Of a stretch of 64,000 nt of DNA, positions 1 through 7,826 are shown piece after piece (within the stretch, counting starts at the first letter, position 1; the number at the start of each line of letters is the position of its first letter). The position numbers were made by a program, and so were the translations under genes. The notes under the pieces were generated by a model, which was not told where the DNA came from, searched no databases, and was given only the letters and a program-made list of their open reading frames with translations. Origin of the DNA: Arcticibacter eurypsychrophilus (GTDB lineage Bacteria > Bacteroidota > Bacteroidia > Sphingobacteriales > Sphingobacteriaceae); contig NZ_MDFN01000022.1 in assembly GCF_001730525.1 (NCBI RefSeq), forward strand, positions 1-64,000, written 5' to 3'.

Positions 1-238
1 AAGTGTATAGCTATATTAGGACGAGACAACTGCGATAGGTCAGCTTCGTTGCTTGACCCTTCGTTGTTCGTTGGTGCTGGCTTGGTGGTGCGTGTCTGAA
101 GCCGCAAGTAAGGGACAAGCAAGCGTTATGTAAGGGCGATGTTGTACTTGCGTTGCATTCATGGGTCTATGTTGGTTATGTTAGATAGCGTTTAAAGATC
201 CCTAAGTAATTTCTTTAAAAAGTATTAATGCTTTTAAA
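1..238. other. Non-coding, hairpin-forming GC-richer segment
   Basis: No convincing gene is present. The stretch from about 20 to 175 is visibly richer in G and C than its surroundings and contains an imperfect long-range inverted repeat: TTGCTTGACCCTT near 49-61 can pair with AAGGGACAAGCAA near 112-124 with one mismatch, enclosing about 50 bases. A 39-codon open frame on the minus strand (about 163 to 42) has no signal or domain I recognise and is probably fortuitous. The segment may be a dispersed folded repeat; an integron attC-like element is one idea, but the consensus core is not matched well. Confidence 0.4.
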
Positions 239-1045
239 TTATTGAGCTAACGTATACCTGATATTAGTAATCGCTGATCCTCCAGCAGTATAACCAACTT
301 CATCTGGATCGTCGTATGAAATTACTTCAACCACGGTAAATGACCTTTTTGCTTTCAGTGCAAAGATGCGTGCCAACCCTGGGTTGTAAGTGGTTATTGG
401 TTGAATCTCTCCGGAGGTACCGTCATATTGATAATTTCCGTAAATGACCGTATAGTTTACATTTTCACCCTGTATGTTCGGTGTGAGCTCAAAACCAAAT
501 TCTGTACACGGTTCTGATAGTACAAAGGTAAAGGAGCCATTCTCTGTGGAATTGAACAATACTTCAGGGTTTATCTTCTCAACAAAAGGTGGGATGTTCC
601 ATTCCGAACTCCAGCCATGGGGAGCCGTTTTATTTGCCTTAAGTTTTTGCATGCAAATTCTTTCCTGGTCCTTGTTGAAAAAAGCCACAGAGAAACTTTT
701 AGTGCCAATCTGATGGTAAAAATACTTTGCTTTTAGTTTTGAAATACCCAGCAGGCAAGTTTCCTTCAGGTAATCAGGATTTATGAATTCGATCCACGTG
801 TGTTCTCCTGTACTTCCATCTCCTGTATCGTCTGGTACAGAAGGATAATTTATAGTACGTAAGTTTAAGTTGGCGGTTAAAGTGTCATTATGGGTTCCTG
901 TTCCTAAAGGGATGGTGTAAATTAAAGTTTGAGCCAGACTATCTTTCTCCGGAACAACATCTATAAAGGTTTCTTTTTTAGAACAGCTGGATAGGGTTGT
1001 GGCTATTAAGGCCACCAATAAAAAATTGAGGGTAGTTTTTTTCAT
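239..1045 (-). CDS. Hypothetical lipoprotein, paralog of the next gene
   Basis: This 268-residue protein begins with a lipoprotein signal peptide ending in LSSC, so it is predicted to be lipid-anchored at about residue 21 and exposed at the cell envelope. The mature part shows no domain I recognise. It aligns along its whole length with the 264-residue product encoded just upstream: shared blocks include YHQIGT, FVEK.P.VLFN, EPCT.FGFEL.PNI and a C-terminal GGSAI.NIRY.LA motif. The two genes are 28 bases apart on the same strand and are probably co-transcribed. The shared GFEL core and predicted beta-rich sequence suggest a carbohydrate- or protein-binding fold, but this is only a guess. Function unknown. 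Confidence 0.8.
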   Translation of the reverse strand: MKKTTLNFLLVALIATTLSSCSKKETFIDVVPEKDSLAQTLIYTIPLGTGTHNDTLTANLNLRTINYPSVPDDTGDGSTGEHTWIEFINPDYLKETCLLGISKLKAKYFYHQIGTKSFSVAFFNKDQERICMQKLKANKTAPHGWSSEWNIPPFVEKINPEVLFNSTENGSFTFVLSEPCTEFGFELTPNIQGENVNYTVIYGNYQYDGTSGEIQPITTYNPGLARIFALKAKRSFTVVEVISYDDPDEVGYTAGGSAITNIRYTLAQ

Positions 1046-1073
1046 GGGTGTTATGCTTTATGATCATTGATGA

Positions 1074-1868
1074 TTACTCAGCTAGCTTGTACCTGATGTT
1101 TGCAATTGCAGAACCTCCTGGGGTATAGTTCTCTGCATTGGCATATTCAGCCCAATGAAGGGTTACTGTAGTGAAAGGCCTTGCTGATTTTATTGCAAAT
1201 AGTCGTGCTCCAGAAGGACTAAAGGTTGTCAGTGCAGAGATTTTGCCGGAACTGTAGTCCCAATTACCATTTCCATAAAAGCCTATGAAATTTGTGTTTT
1301 TATCTTTAATGTTGGGTGCAAGCTCAAAACCAAATGCTGTACATGGTTTTGATAACACAATGAGGAATTCTCCACGGGAATCAGGATTGAACAAAACATC
1401 GGGGTGTTCCTTTTCTACAAAGGGGAGCCTATTCCATTTGCAGTTCCAGCCATAAGTGGATGCGGTTCCCTTTAGTTTTTGAAAGCTAAGTTTTTCGTCA
1501 AAACGACTAAATAAAGAAAGATAAAAGTCTTGTGTACCTATTTGGTGATAAAAACTTCCAGGTGTGAGTTTTGAAATATCCAACAGGTGAGTTTCCTTAA
1601 TATATTTAGCTGATGGAACGGGTATCAGATTAAAGATTCTGGTTGTTCCAATTAGTGGTTTTACAGGCGATTTTGGAACTTTCAAAGGGGTTAAACCGAG
1701 TTTTATTAATGAAGTTTCATTGAAACTTACCGATCCTAATGGTACAGCATACTCAAGCATAGCACTCTTACTTATGACGATGTCTGCCAGGTCTTCGTTT
1801 TTTGAACAACTTGATAATAAGGCAGTAATGATAAAGAGGAACAACGATTTAATGTCAAATTTTCCCAT
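1074..1868 (-). CDS. Hypothetical lipoprotein, tandem paralog
   Basis: The 264-residue product has an N-terminal hydrophobic signal and a lipobox LLSSC, giving a lipid-anchored cysteine near residue 21. The rest is similar along its length to the neighbouring downstream gene product (same order of the YHQIGT, FVEK, VLFN, CTAFGFEL and GGSAIANIRY blocks), so the pair arose by tandem duplication followed by divergence. It is the first gene of the presumed two-gene minus-strand unit, with 270 bases of free DNA upstream that hold an inverted repeat. No known family was recognised and no function is proposed. Confidence 0.8.
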   Translation of the reverse strand: MGKFDIKSLFLFIITALLSSCSKNEDLADIVISKSAMLEYAVPLGSVSFNETSLIKLGLTPLKVPKSPVKPLIGTTRIFNLIPVPSAKYIKETHLLDISKLTPGSFYHQIGTQDFYLSLFSRFDEKLSFQKLKGTASTYGWNCKWNRLPFVEKEHPDVLFNPDSRGEFLIVLSKPCTAFGFELAPNIKDKNTNFIGFYGNGNWDYSSGKISALTTFSPSGARLFAIKSARPFTTVTLHWAEYANAENYTPGGSAIANIRYKLAE

Positions 1869-1940
1869 AGAGCGATTTGATTTATAACCTTAATTTAGGT
1901 TAAATCGATCAGTTAGGCAGGTTCTGAGTAATCAGATCAT

Positions 1941-1971
1941 CACATTGTATATTCGCATGTATACTAATGTG
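1941..1971. repeat. Inverted repeat upstream of the lipoprotein pair
   Basis: CACATT followed by GTATA at 1941-1951 is mirrored by TATAC, one unpaired T and AATGTG at 1960-1971, with an 8-base centre. It lies about 75 bases upstream of the lipoprotein pair, on the side where their promoter should be. It could be an operator or a hairpin in the leader; nothing shows which. Confidence 0.35.
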
Positions 1972-2137
1972 AAATTGATTTTTTTGAATATTATGTAGTT
2001 GTGATTCAATATGTTTGGGAATTTATAGCTAAAAACATCTAATATTGATTACTATCTGTTGCAGGTATAAGCGCATTGTGAGAAATAATTAGAAAGTTTA
2101 AATTGCTCAGTTTTTGTGAGATAAAACTTGATTTTTT

Positions 2138-2620
2138 TTAACTATTCATTTCTTTTTTGACAGCTTCCTCAAATTCTTCGGGATGTTGTGTTCCGATCAG
2201 GTATTCTAAACCATCCCTGTCTATCAATGATAAAGCTTCTTTACCTCCTGCATAGAAACGGATCTTCCCTTTTGAATGAAGATTGTATACCGGATTGTTG
2301 ATGATGTAATGGCTGTATTTCGTGCGCGCAACTTTTACAATACTATTCAGGTCAATTTTAACCAGGCGGGTAGTCCAGAGACCATCAATAATGATACTTT
2401 TATTTTTGATAGTGGTACGGTAATGTACCATAAATAGCATCAAAACAGAACCAATCAGAATACCTGCTCCTACCATAAGCAGCAGTTCGGCGGTATTTTC
2501 TTTTTGAGCGCTTAAGTAATAGGCTCCGAAACAGAAAAGTGCCATAGTGATCCGAATGCTGATTCTGTTAAAGTCTCTGCCTAAATATTGTTTTTCTGTA
2601 AAGGTTGCCTGGTTGATCAT
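2138..2620 (-). CDS. Small membrane protein of unknown function
   Basis: The 160-residue protein has two hydrophobic segments, about residues 24-37 and 46-66, followed by a roughly 90-residue soluble tail rich in short beta-type stretches and charged residues. That layout (membrane hairpin then beta domain) resembles small bacterial proteins with PH-like or YcxB-like domains, but I see no diagnostic motif. Its start codon overlaps the tilS stop codon by four bases (ATGA), so it is translationally coupled to tilS. The coupling gives no clear functional hint. Confidence 0.7.
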   Translation of the reverse strand: MINQATFTEKQYLGRDFNRISIRITMALFCFGAYYLSAQKENTAELLLMVGAGILIGSVLMLFMVHYRTTIKNKSIIIDGLWTTRLVKIDLNSIVKVARTKYSHYIINNPVYNLHSKGKIRFYAGGKEALSLIDRDGLEYLIGTQHPEEFEEAVKKEMNS

Positions 2621-3957
2621 TTATTTAAAATTTCTATAATGAAAATATCCTGCGTCTGGATTGTTACCTTGTATCTATCGTCAGAACGGTAACCTGCAAC
2701 CCAGATAATGTCGCCATTGCCGTTTTCCAGTATCCCTGTTTCTTGTTTCTCAAAGCGATTCAGTTTTTGATTGGTAAAATAATCACTGATCTTCTTTTTC
2801 CCTTTCATCCCTAAGGGGATAAAATAATCGCCTATATTCCATAGACGTAATTTAAGGGGAAAATGTAACAATTCGGCGTCTAAATATGCAATTTTATTAT
2901 CGCCTTTATAAGGAAAAGATAAAAAGTCTACATGCGAAATAGAAAACCTCTGTCCCATCCAGGAGAAGGAGGTCATGTCGGGGGTGATGTTAAGCTCCTC
3001 TTGTTCTATTCTTGATTTGTGCTTTAAGATTAGTAAAGACCTATCCAGTAATATGGTATGACTACTGGATTCGAATGTTTTTCCGGATTGACTGTCCCAT
3101 ACATTAGACAGATCGCGCAGACTGGTTTCCTTAAAGTGATAGGGTTTAAAAAGCTCGTAAAGGATAAAATCTTGCGGTATTAATGGTTTTAAATCCGCTA
3201 TCTGAATTTCTATCGTATCGAAAGAGATCTGTTTGAATAGGGAGGACCGGAGCTTTTCTATTTGCAGGTGCAGAAAAGTTTCCAGGTCGGCAAAACGTTT
3301 ACTGTTTTCCTGAAAGGTATTGTCCAGCTCTTTGTTAAGCAGCTTTAATTGGGGGATCACATCTAGCCGGATCTTATTCCGTTTATATTTCACGGAGGCA
3401 TTGGAGGCGTCTTCCCGGTATTGGATGGATTGAGCAGCAATGATTGAGCTGATTTCTTCGCTGTGTAGGAATAAAAGGGGACGGAGGATTTGGTTTCTCT
3501 TTGGCAGGATACCATGTAGGCCTGAAATACCTGTTCCACGAACCAGATTAAGCAAAACAGTTTCTGTAGCATCACTTTTATGCTGCGCTACTGCAAGATA
3601 CTGGTAGTCGTTGGCTTTCCGGATTTGTTCAAACCAGGCATAACGCAAATCCCTAGCTGCCATTTCTATGGAGATATGATGCTCCTTTGCATAGGCAGTG
3701 GTTTGGAATTTGATAGTATAGAAAGGGACGTTAAGCTTGGCGGCCAGATCTTTGGTAAAGACTTCATCTTCATCAGATTCTTTATCTCTGAGGCTGAAGT
3801 TACAGTGTGCGATACCGAAATTAAAACCTGCTTCATAAAACAGGTGAGCAAGGAGTACAGAGTCTTTACCACCACTTACACCTACCAGTATTTCATCCGA
3901 AGGGTCGAATAGTTTATTTTGTTGAATAAAAGCAATAAACCTTTCTGTTGGGAACAT
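2617..3957 (-). CDS. tilS: tRNA(Ile)-lysidine synthetase TilS
   Basis: TilS modifies the wobble cytidine of tRNA-Ile(CAU) to lysidine using ATP and lysine, so the tRNA reads AUA. The protein has the PP-loop ATP pyrophosphatase signature SGGKDS at residues 28-33, the downstream helical region with H.SDATET, and the C-terminal TilS domain with WNIGDYFIPLGMKG and a KK.SD motif. The ATG at 3957 is preferred to an in-frame TTG two codons earlier. At about 446 residues it has the normal full length. It is transcribed divergently from the OstA-like gene and coupled to the small membrane protein gene downstream. A TATTTTTG box ends three bases before the ATG. Confidence 0.95.
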   Translation of the reverse strand: MFPTERFIAFIQQNKLFDPSDEILVGVSGGKDSVLLAHLFYEAGFNFGIAHCNFSLRDKESDEDEVFTKDLAAKLNVPFYTIKFQTTAYAKEHHISIEMAARDLRYAWFEQIRKANDYQYLAVAQHKSDATETVLLNLVRGTGISGLHGILPKRNQILRPLLFLHSEEISSIIAAQSIQYREDASNASVKYKRNKIRLDVIPQLKLLNKELDNTFQENSKRFADLETFLHLQIEKLRSSLFKQISFDTIEIQIADLKPLIPQDFILYELFKPYHFKETSLRDLSNVWDSQSGKTFESSSHTILLDRSLLILKHKSRIEQEELNITPDMTSFSWMGQRFSISHVDFLSFPYKGDNKIAYLDAELLHFPLKLRLWNIGDYFIPLGMKGKKKISDYFTNQKLNRFEKQETGILENGNGDIIWVAGYRSDDRYKVTIQTQDIFIIEILNK

Positions 3958-3960
3958 TGT

Positions 3961-3968
3961 CAAAAATA
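3961..3968 (-). promoter_or_regulatory. Candidate -7 box for tilS
   Basis: TATTTTTG on the minus strand fits the Bacteroidota -7 consensus TAnnTTTG. It stops three bases before the ATG of tilS, so transcription would begin at or next to the start codon. No good TTG or TTTG element is visible about 20 bases further upstream, which weakens the call. Confidence 0.4.
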
Positions 3969-4019
3969 TTTAATTTATGTGTATAATATGCTGAATTCAC
4001 ATATAATGCATAAATAAAC

Positions 4020-4027
4020 TAATTTTG
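4020..4027 (+). promoter_or_regulatory. Candidate -7 box for the OstA-like gene
   Basis: TAATTTTG matches TAnnTTTG and is followed by CAAG and the GTG start codon. If used, the mRNA would start at the start codon. A -33 element is not obvious, so the match could be chance in AT-rich DNA. Confidence 0.4.
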
Positions 4028-4031
4028 CAAG

Positions 4032-6413
4032 GTGAAAAAATTGCTTTTTCTTTTTATACTTTTTTTAAGCGTTTACGATCTATCCGCACAACGGAGAAGT
4101 CAGATACAGTTAACGAGTTCTACCGAAATTAAAGCGGTAGATGGGGGTAATGGTCAGTTTGCCAGGGTTATCAATCCTGTATTTGTACATGATGGCTCCA
4201 CGTTAAGGGCGGATAGTTCAGACTACAACCAGGCCGGCAATGCTTTTGATGCCTACGGACATGTGGTGATTACTCAACCTGATGGAACGACTATTTATTC
4301 GGATGTGTTGAATTATAATGGAGTAACGAAGGTTGCTATCCTGACCAATAATGTTCGGATGATTGATAAATCGGCTGTTTTGACTACGAATCACCTCACG
4401 TATAGGATGGCCAGCCGGTATGGTACCTATATTGGTGGGGGAAAGATTGAAAATGGAAGGGATATTTTAACCAGTCAGAATGGCTATTATTTTGCCAGCA
4501 ATCATGATGCTTATTTTAGGTACGACGTGGTGGTGAATACACCTGATGCGTTAATCAAAACCGATACACTTAAATATAATACGGAAACAAAAATTGCTAA
4601 TTTCTTTGGACCTACAACTATTAATGGAAAAGGAGCGAATGTAGCCTCGAAATTGTATACAGAGAATGGCAGGTATAATACAGTGACCGATCAGGCTTGG
4701 TTTGGCAAGAAAAATCTATATACTGAAGGTTCTAAATCACTGAAGGGCGATAGTCTTTTTTATGATGGGAAAGCGGGTACGGGTAAAGCGATTAACAATA
4801 TCACGTTTTTAGATACGGTGCAAAAGGTGATTCTGAAAGGGAACCAGGGGATTTACAGAAAGTCTGATGAAAGTGCATTGGTGACCCGTAATGCCTATGT
4901 GGTGATGCAGGTAGACAACGATTCTTTATCTGTGGATTCTATATATATGACAGCAGATACCTTGATGACTAAGCTGATCCGGATGGGTGATTTGATACCA
5001 GCTAATCCGGAAGCCTTGAAATCTGATGAGGAAATTAATGATGATCCGGTAGGGGAGAGTGGTGAAGATCAGGGTATTGTGGTTCCTAAAAGGGTAGCTC
5101 CTGTAGAGGCAGTGGTAGCTGTGAAGGATAAGGATAAAAAATCATCCCAAAAAAAGAAGTCTTCCAAGCGTGATAAGGATTCCGAACAGGTAAAAAATGC
5201 ACCTCCGGCTGTGGATAGTACAGCAACAGAAAATCCTATAAATGAAATAGGGGCGCTGGTTATCCCGAAAAAGCCTTCAAAGGCGGACAGCTTAAAGGCA
5301 GATTCTTTGTCCGGAAAAAAAGGTACTGTGGCTATTCCTAAAAATGCTTCTTTGCTGAAGAAGGACTCTGTATTGCTTAGAAAAGATTCATCGGTACTTT
5401 CGAAAGACTCCTTATTGGCTAGGAAAGGTGGTTCGCTAAAAGTGGATTCCTTGAAGCGTGATAGTACTGGTAAGGTAATACCTGCCGTTGTTAAGGTAAT
5501 TGAATTGGTTCCTTTTAATCCAAGGGACACGGTTTTGACCAGAGTTATACATGCCTATCATAAAGTTAAGATCTTTAAATCTGATCTTCAATCGCGTTCT
5601 GACTCTACGTTTTATAGTTATGCAGATTCTATCATTAGGTGTTATGTTAATCCGATTATTTGGACGCAGGGGACTCAGCTTACGGCGGATACTATTTTCC
5701 TAAGGTTAAAGAATCAGAAGCTTGACAATATGCTGCTTCAAAATAATGGCCTTATTGTGAGTACAGAAGGTGATTCAACTAAGTTTAATCAGGTAAAAGG
5801 TAAAGTGTTAACGGGTGTTTTTAAAGACAGTAAGTTGGAAAGCATGTTTGTGGATGGAAATGCAGAGAGTATATACTATACGATCGAAGATAGTGTTTAT
5901 ACTGGTTTTAACCGGTCGTTGAGTAGCAGAATGAGGCTTGAATTTGCAGATAGTAAGTTAAAGCGGGTCTTGCTGGTGCGCAAACCGGAAGGTAAATATT
6001 ACCCGATAGAGAAAGCCCCAAAGGATATGGAGATCCTGGATGGTTTTATATGGAAGCCTAAAGATCGTCCGAAATCTAAGGAAGAAATTATCCCTACATT
6101 AAGGAAGAAAAGGGCAACAGTAAGTGCTAAAGCAGTTGCGGCTAAAGCTAATAGTAGTAAGGTGGTTATAAAGCCTGTAGCTGTTACTACAAAACCTGTT
6201 CAGAAACCGGTAGCAGTTAGTGCAAAAACTCCTGCAGCTGGCAAAGGAAGTACTTTGCTGAAAGGGGCTACTATTCCTAATTCAGCTATTTCAAAAGGTC
6301 CTGCTATTCTTGATTCAGCTATTCTAAAAATTCCTGCTATTACGGATTCAACTATTTTAAAGGTTCCTGCTGTAATAGATTCAACGGTTAAAGCTGCTGT
6401 AAAGAAACTTTAA
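4032..6413 (+). CDS. OstA-like protein, LPS transport (LptA/LptD N-domain family)
   Basis: This 793-residue exported protein has a signal peptide (KKLLFLFILFLSVYDLSAQ) directly after a GTG start, which fixes the start. The mature N-terminal third has OstA/LptA-type beta repeats (VFVHDGSTLRADS, GHVVITQPDGT, VLNYNGVTKVAIL), the fold that binds lipid A chains in periplasmic LPS transport. A second OstA-like stretch follows at about 495-670. Between them, about 330-480, lies a low-complexity linker rich in Lys, Ser and Asp with repeated KDS units; a similar Ala/Ile/Ser repeat tail ends the protein. Such double OstA proteins are common in Bacteroidota. The envelope role is inferred from the family. 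Confidence 0.85.
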   Translation: MKKLLFLFILFLSVYDLSAQRRSQIQLTSSTEIKAVDGGNGQFARVINPVFVHDGSTLRADSSDYNQAGNAFDAYGHVVITQPDGTTIYSDVLNYNGVTKVAILTNNVRMIDKSAVLTTNHLTYRMASRYGTYIGGGKIENGRDILTSQNGYYFASNHDAYFRYDVVVNTPDALIKTDTLKYNTETKIANFFGPTTINGKGANVASKLYTENGRYNTVTDQAWFGKKNLYTEGSKSLKGDSLFYDGKAGTGKAINNITFLDTVQKVILKGNQGIYRKSDESALVTRNAYVVMQVDNDSLSVDSIYMTADTLMTKLIRMGDLIPANPEALKSDEEINDDPVGESGEDQGIVVPKRVAPVEAVVAVKDKDKKSSQKKKSSKRDKDSEQVKNAPPAVDSTATENPINEIGALVIPKKPSKADSLKADSLSGKKGTVAIPKNASLLKKDSVLLRKDSSVLSKDSLLARKGGSLKVDSLKRDSTGKVIPAVVKVIELVPFNPRDTVLTRVIHAYHKVKIFKSDLQSRSDSTFYSYADSIIRCYVNPIIWTQGTQLTADTIFLRLKNQKLDNMLLQNNGLIVSTEGDSTKFNQVKGKVLTGVFKDSKLESMFVDGNAESIYYTIEDSVYTGFNRSLSSRMRLEFADSKLKRVLLVRKPEGKYYPIEKAPKDMEILDGFIWKPKDRPKSKEEIIPTLRKKRATVSAKAVAAKANSSKVVIKPVAVTTKPVQKPVAVSAKTPAAGKGSTLLKGATIPNSAISKGPAILDSAILKIPAITDSTILKVPAVIDSTVKAAVKKL

Positions 6414-6525
6414 TTTGTGTATTCTTACTAGGTTTAAAATGCTTAATCCTACCAGAAATACCTCTTTGTAGAGAGAATACCTGTTATAAATTTCTCATAA
6501 CATTTGTTCAGTACATATTAGAAGC

Positions 6526-7110
6526 CTATTCTGGAAATTGTAATTTTAAAAATGCAACCAGCTTTTCTACTGCTTTAGCGCGATGACTGATTCCATTCTT
6601 CTGGGCAGAGGTCATGTCAGCGAATGTCATGTCATAACCCTCAGGCTGAAAGATTCCATCATAACCAAATCCTGCTGTGCCTGAACGTACCTGGGTGATT
6701 GTTCCTTCTGCGCTACCTTCAAAAATATGTTCTTGTCCGTTAATTAGGAGAGAGATGACGCATTTAAACCGGGAATTACGGTTCTCCATAGTTTTCATTT
6801 TTTCCAATACCAACTGCAGGTTAGTTTCCGGGTCACGCAATCCTGAATAACGTGCAGAATAGACTCCTGGATCGCCATTTAAGGCATCTACCTCTAATCC
6901 TGAATCATCAGAAAAGCAGTCTGTTTTGAAATTGTTGAAGATGAAATGGCTTTTTTGAGAGGCATTTTCGATAAAGGTATGCCCGGTTTCTGGAATCTCT
7001 TCCAGGCAGCCGATTTCATTCAATGTTTTCAAGAGGAATTTATCGCCAATCAGCGCCTGTACTTCTTCCAGTTTATGTTGGTTATTCGTTGCAAATACTA
7101 ATGTTTTCAT
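6526..7110 (-). CDS. rdgB: Non-canonical purine NTP pyrophosphatase (RdgB/HAM1)
   Basis: The enzyme hydrolyses ITP, dITP and XTP to monophosphates, removing deaminated purines from the nucleotide pool. The 194-residue protein has the N-terminal FATNNQHKLEE substrate loop, the metal-binding DDSGLEVDALNG..PGVYSARY block at about 68-89, GFGYDGIFQPEGY at about 150 and the C-terminal SHRAKA motif, all in the usual order. Its start codon shares one base with the stop codon of the preceding minus-strand gene, so both are probably translated from one mRNA. Confidence 0.95.
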   Translation of the reverse strand: MKTLVFATNNQHKLEEVQALIGDKFLLKTLNEIGCLEEIPETGHTFIENASQKSHFIFNNFKTDCFSDDSGLEVDALNGDPGVYSARYSGLRDPETNLQLVLEKMKTMENRNSRFKCVISLLINGQEHIFEGSAEGTITQVRSGTAGFGYDGIFQPEGYDMTFADMTSAQKNGISHRAKAVEKLVAFLKLQFPE

Positions 7111-7607
7111 TAAAGTTTTTTCATTTGATTCCAGAATTCCCTTTTTTTATCCTCATTGACCATCATGTCAGTGAAACTATAAGTCGCCAGAATTTGCATT
7201 CCTTCGAATTCAGTGATCGCATTGAGAGGGAGTTTTCGTATTTGAATGGCAGTAGGTTCAATGCCAAACAGGACTATGCTGCTGCAGGCAAAATAGTTTT
7301 TGAGTTCTTTCCATCCTGAATTAGGGTATTTACGTTGATTTACGATGGCAATATCTTTTAAACTCATCCTTTTCGCGCTTAAGATCTTTTGTAGTGCTTC
7401 AAGTTCTTGGGACTGCAGGTTGGAATGGGTCTGGTCGTTTATTAAAAGCAAAAGAAATTTATTATTTTCACCCAGGTACTCAAAAGTAATATGCTGTTCC
7501 TCTTTTTCGTTAGTGATCTCAGGCAGTGGATCTTCTCTGACGACATAGATATCATCGGTCATCAGGTAACGAAGAGCTGAAAGATCAGTTGCTTTTAAAT
7601 CACTCAT
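7110..7607 (-). CDS. Hypothetical protein, possible DNA polymerase III psi-like (HolD) subunit
   Basis: The 165-residue soluble protein has no signal peptide. Features that can be seen are an N-terminal LRYLMTDDIYVV stretch, a LLLLINDQ beta strand, a helix and loop reaching SLKDIAIVNQ, the strand SSIVLFGIEPT, and a C-terminal TDMMVNEDKKREFWNQM helix. The order of these elements, and in particular the final L/FTD...N...K...W.Q pattern, resembles the psi subunit of DNA polymerase III, whose fold is related to uracil-DNA glycosylases. This is recognition from memory, not a search result. It sits directly upstream of rdgB (stop and start codons overlap), a nucleotide-pool repair gene. If it is not HolD-like, it is an uncharacterised conserved Bacteroidota protein. 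Confidence 0.7.
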   Translation of the reverse strand: MSDLKATDLSALRYLMTDDIYVVREDPLPEITNEKEEQHITFEYLGENNKFLLLLINDQTHSNLQSQELEALQKILSAKRMSLKDIAIVNQRKYPNSGWKELKNYFACSSIVLFGIEPTAIQIRKLPLNAITEFEGMQILATYSFTDMMVNEDKKREFWNQMKKL

Positions 7608-7740
7608 GTAGTCAAAAGTAATAATCCTTTGTTAAAAATAGTTAAAACAATAGCATTAGCTATAGAGGAGTTAAAATTAAACTTACCTTTATAGAGGTGG
7701 AATTCACCTAATTTCTTAAGCAAATCAAATATTATATCGT

Positions 7741-7748
7741 TAGTTTTG
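7741..7748 (+). promoter_or_regulatory. Candidate -7 box upstream of surA-like gene
   Basis: TAGTTTTG agrees with TAnnTTTG and lies 78 bases before the surA-like start codon in a divergent intergenic region. No clear -33 TTG was found at the expected distance. Confidence 0.35.
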
Positions 7749-7826
7749 CGAGATTTTTAAATTTAAATACTACATCTGTTGTAGCAGATCCATGGCGGAC
7801 TGATATGCATAACGTACTAAAACATA

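Noticed and set aside
42-163. 39-codon minus-strand frame in the left-edge segment
   Set aside because: It has no signal, domain or neighbour logic and sits inside a hairpin-forming region; chance is more likely.
5069-5530. 153-codon minus-strand frame inside the OstA-like gene
   Set aside because: It lies opposite the KDS-repeat linker, and its Ser/Phe-rich translation reflects the repeat rather than a protein.
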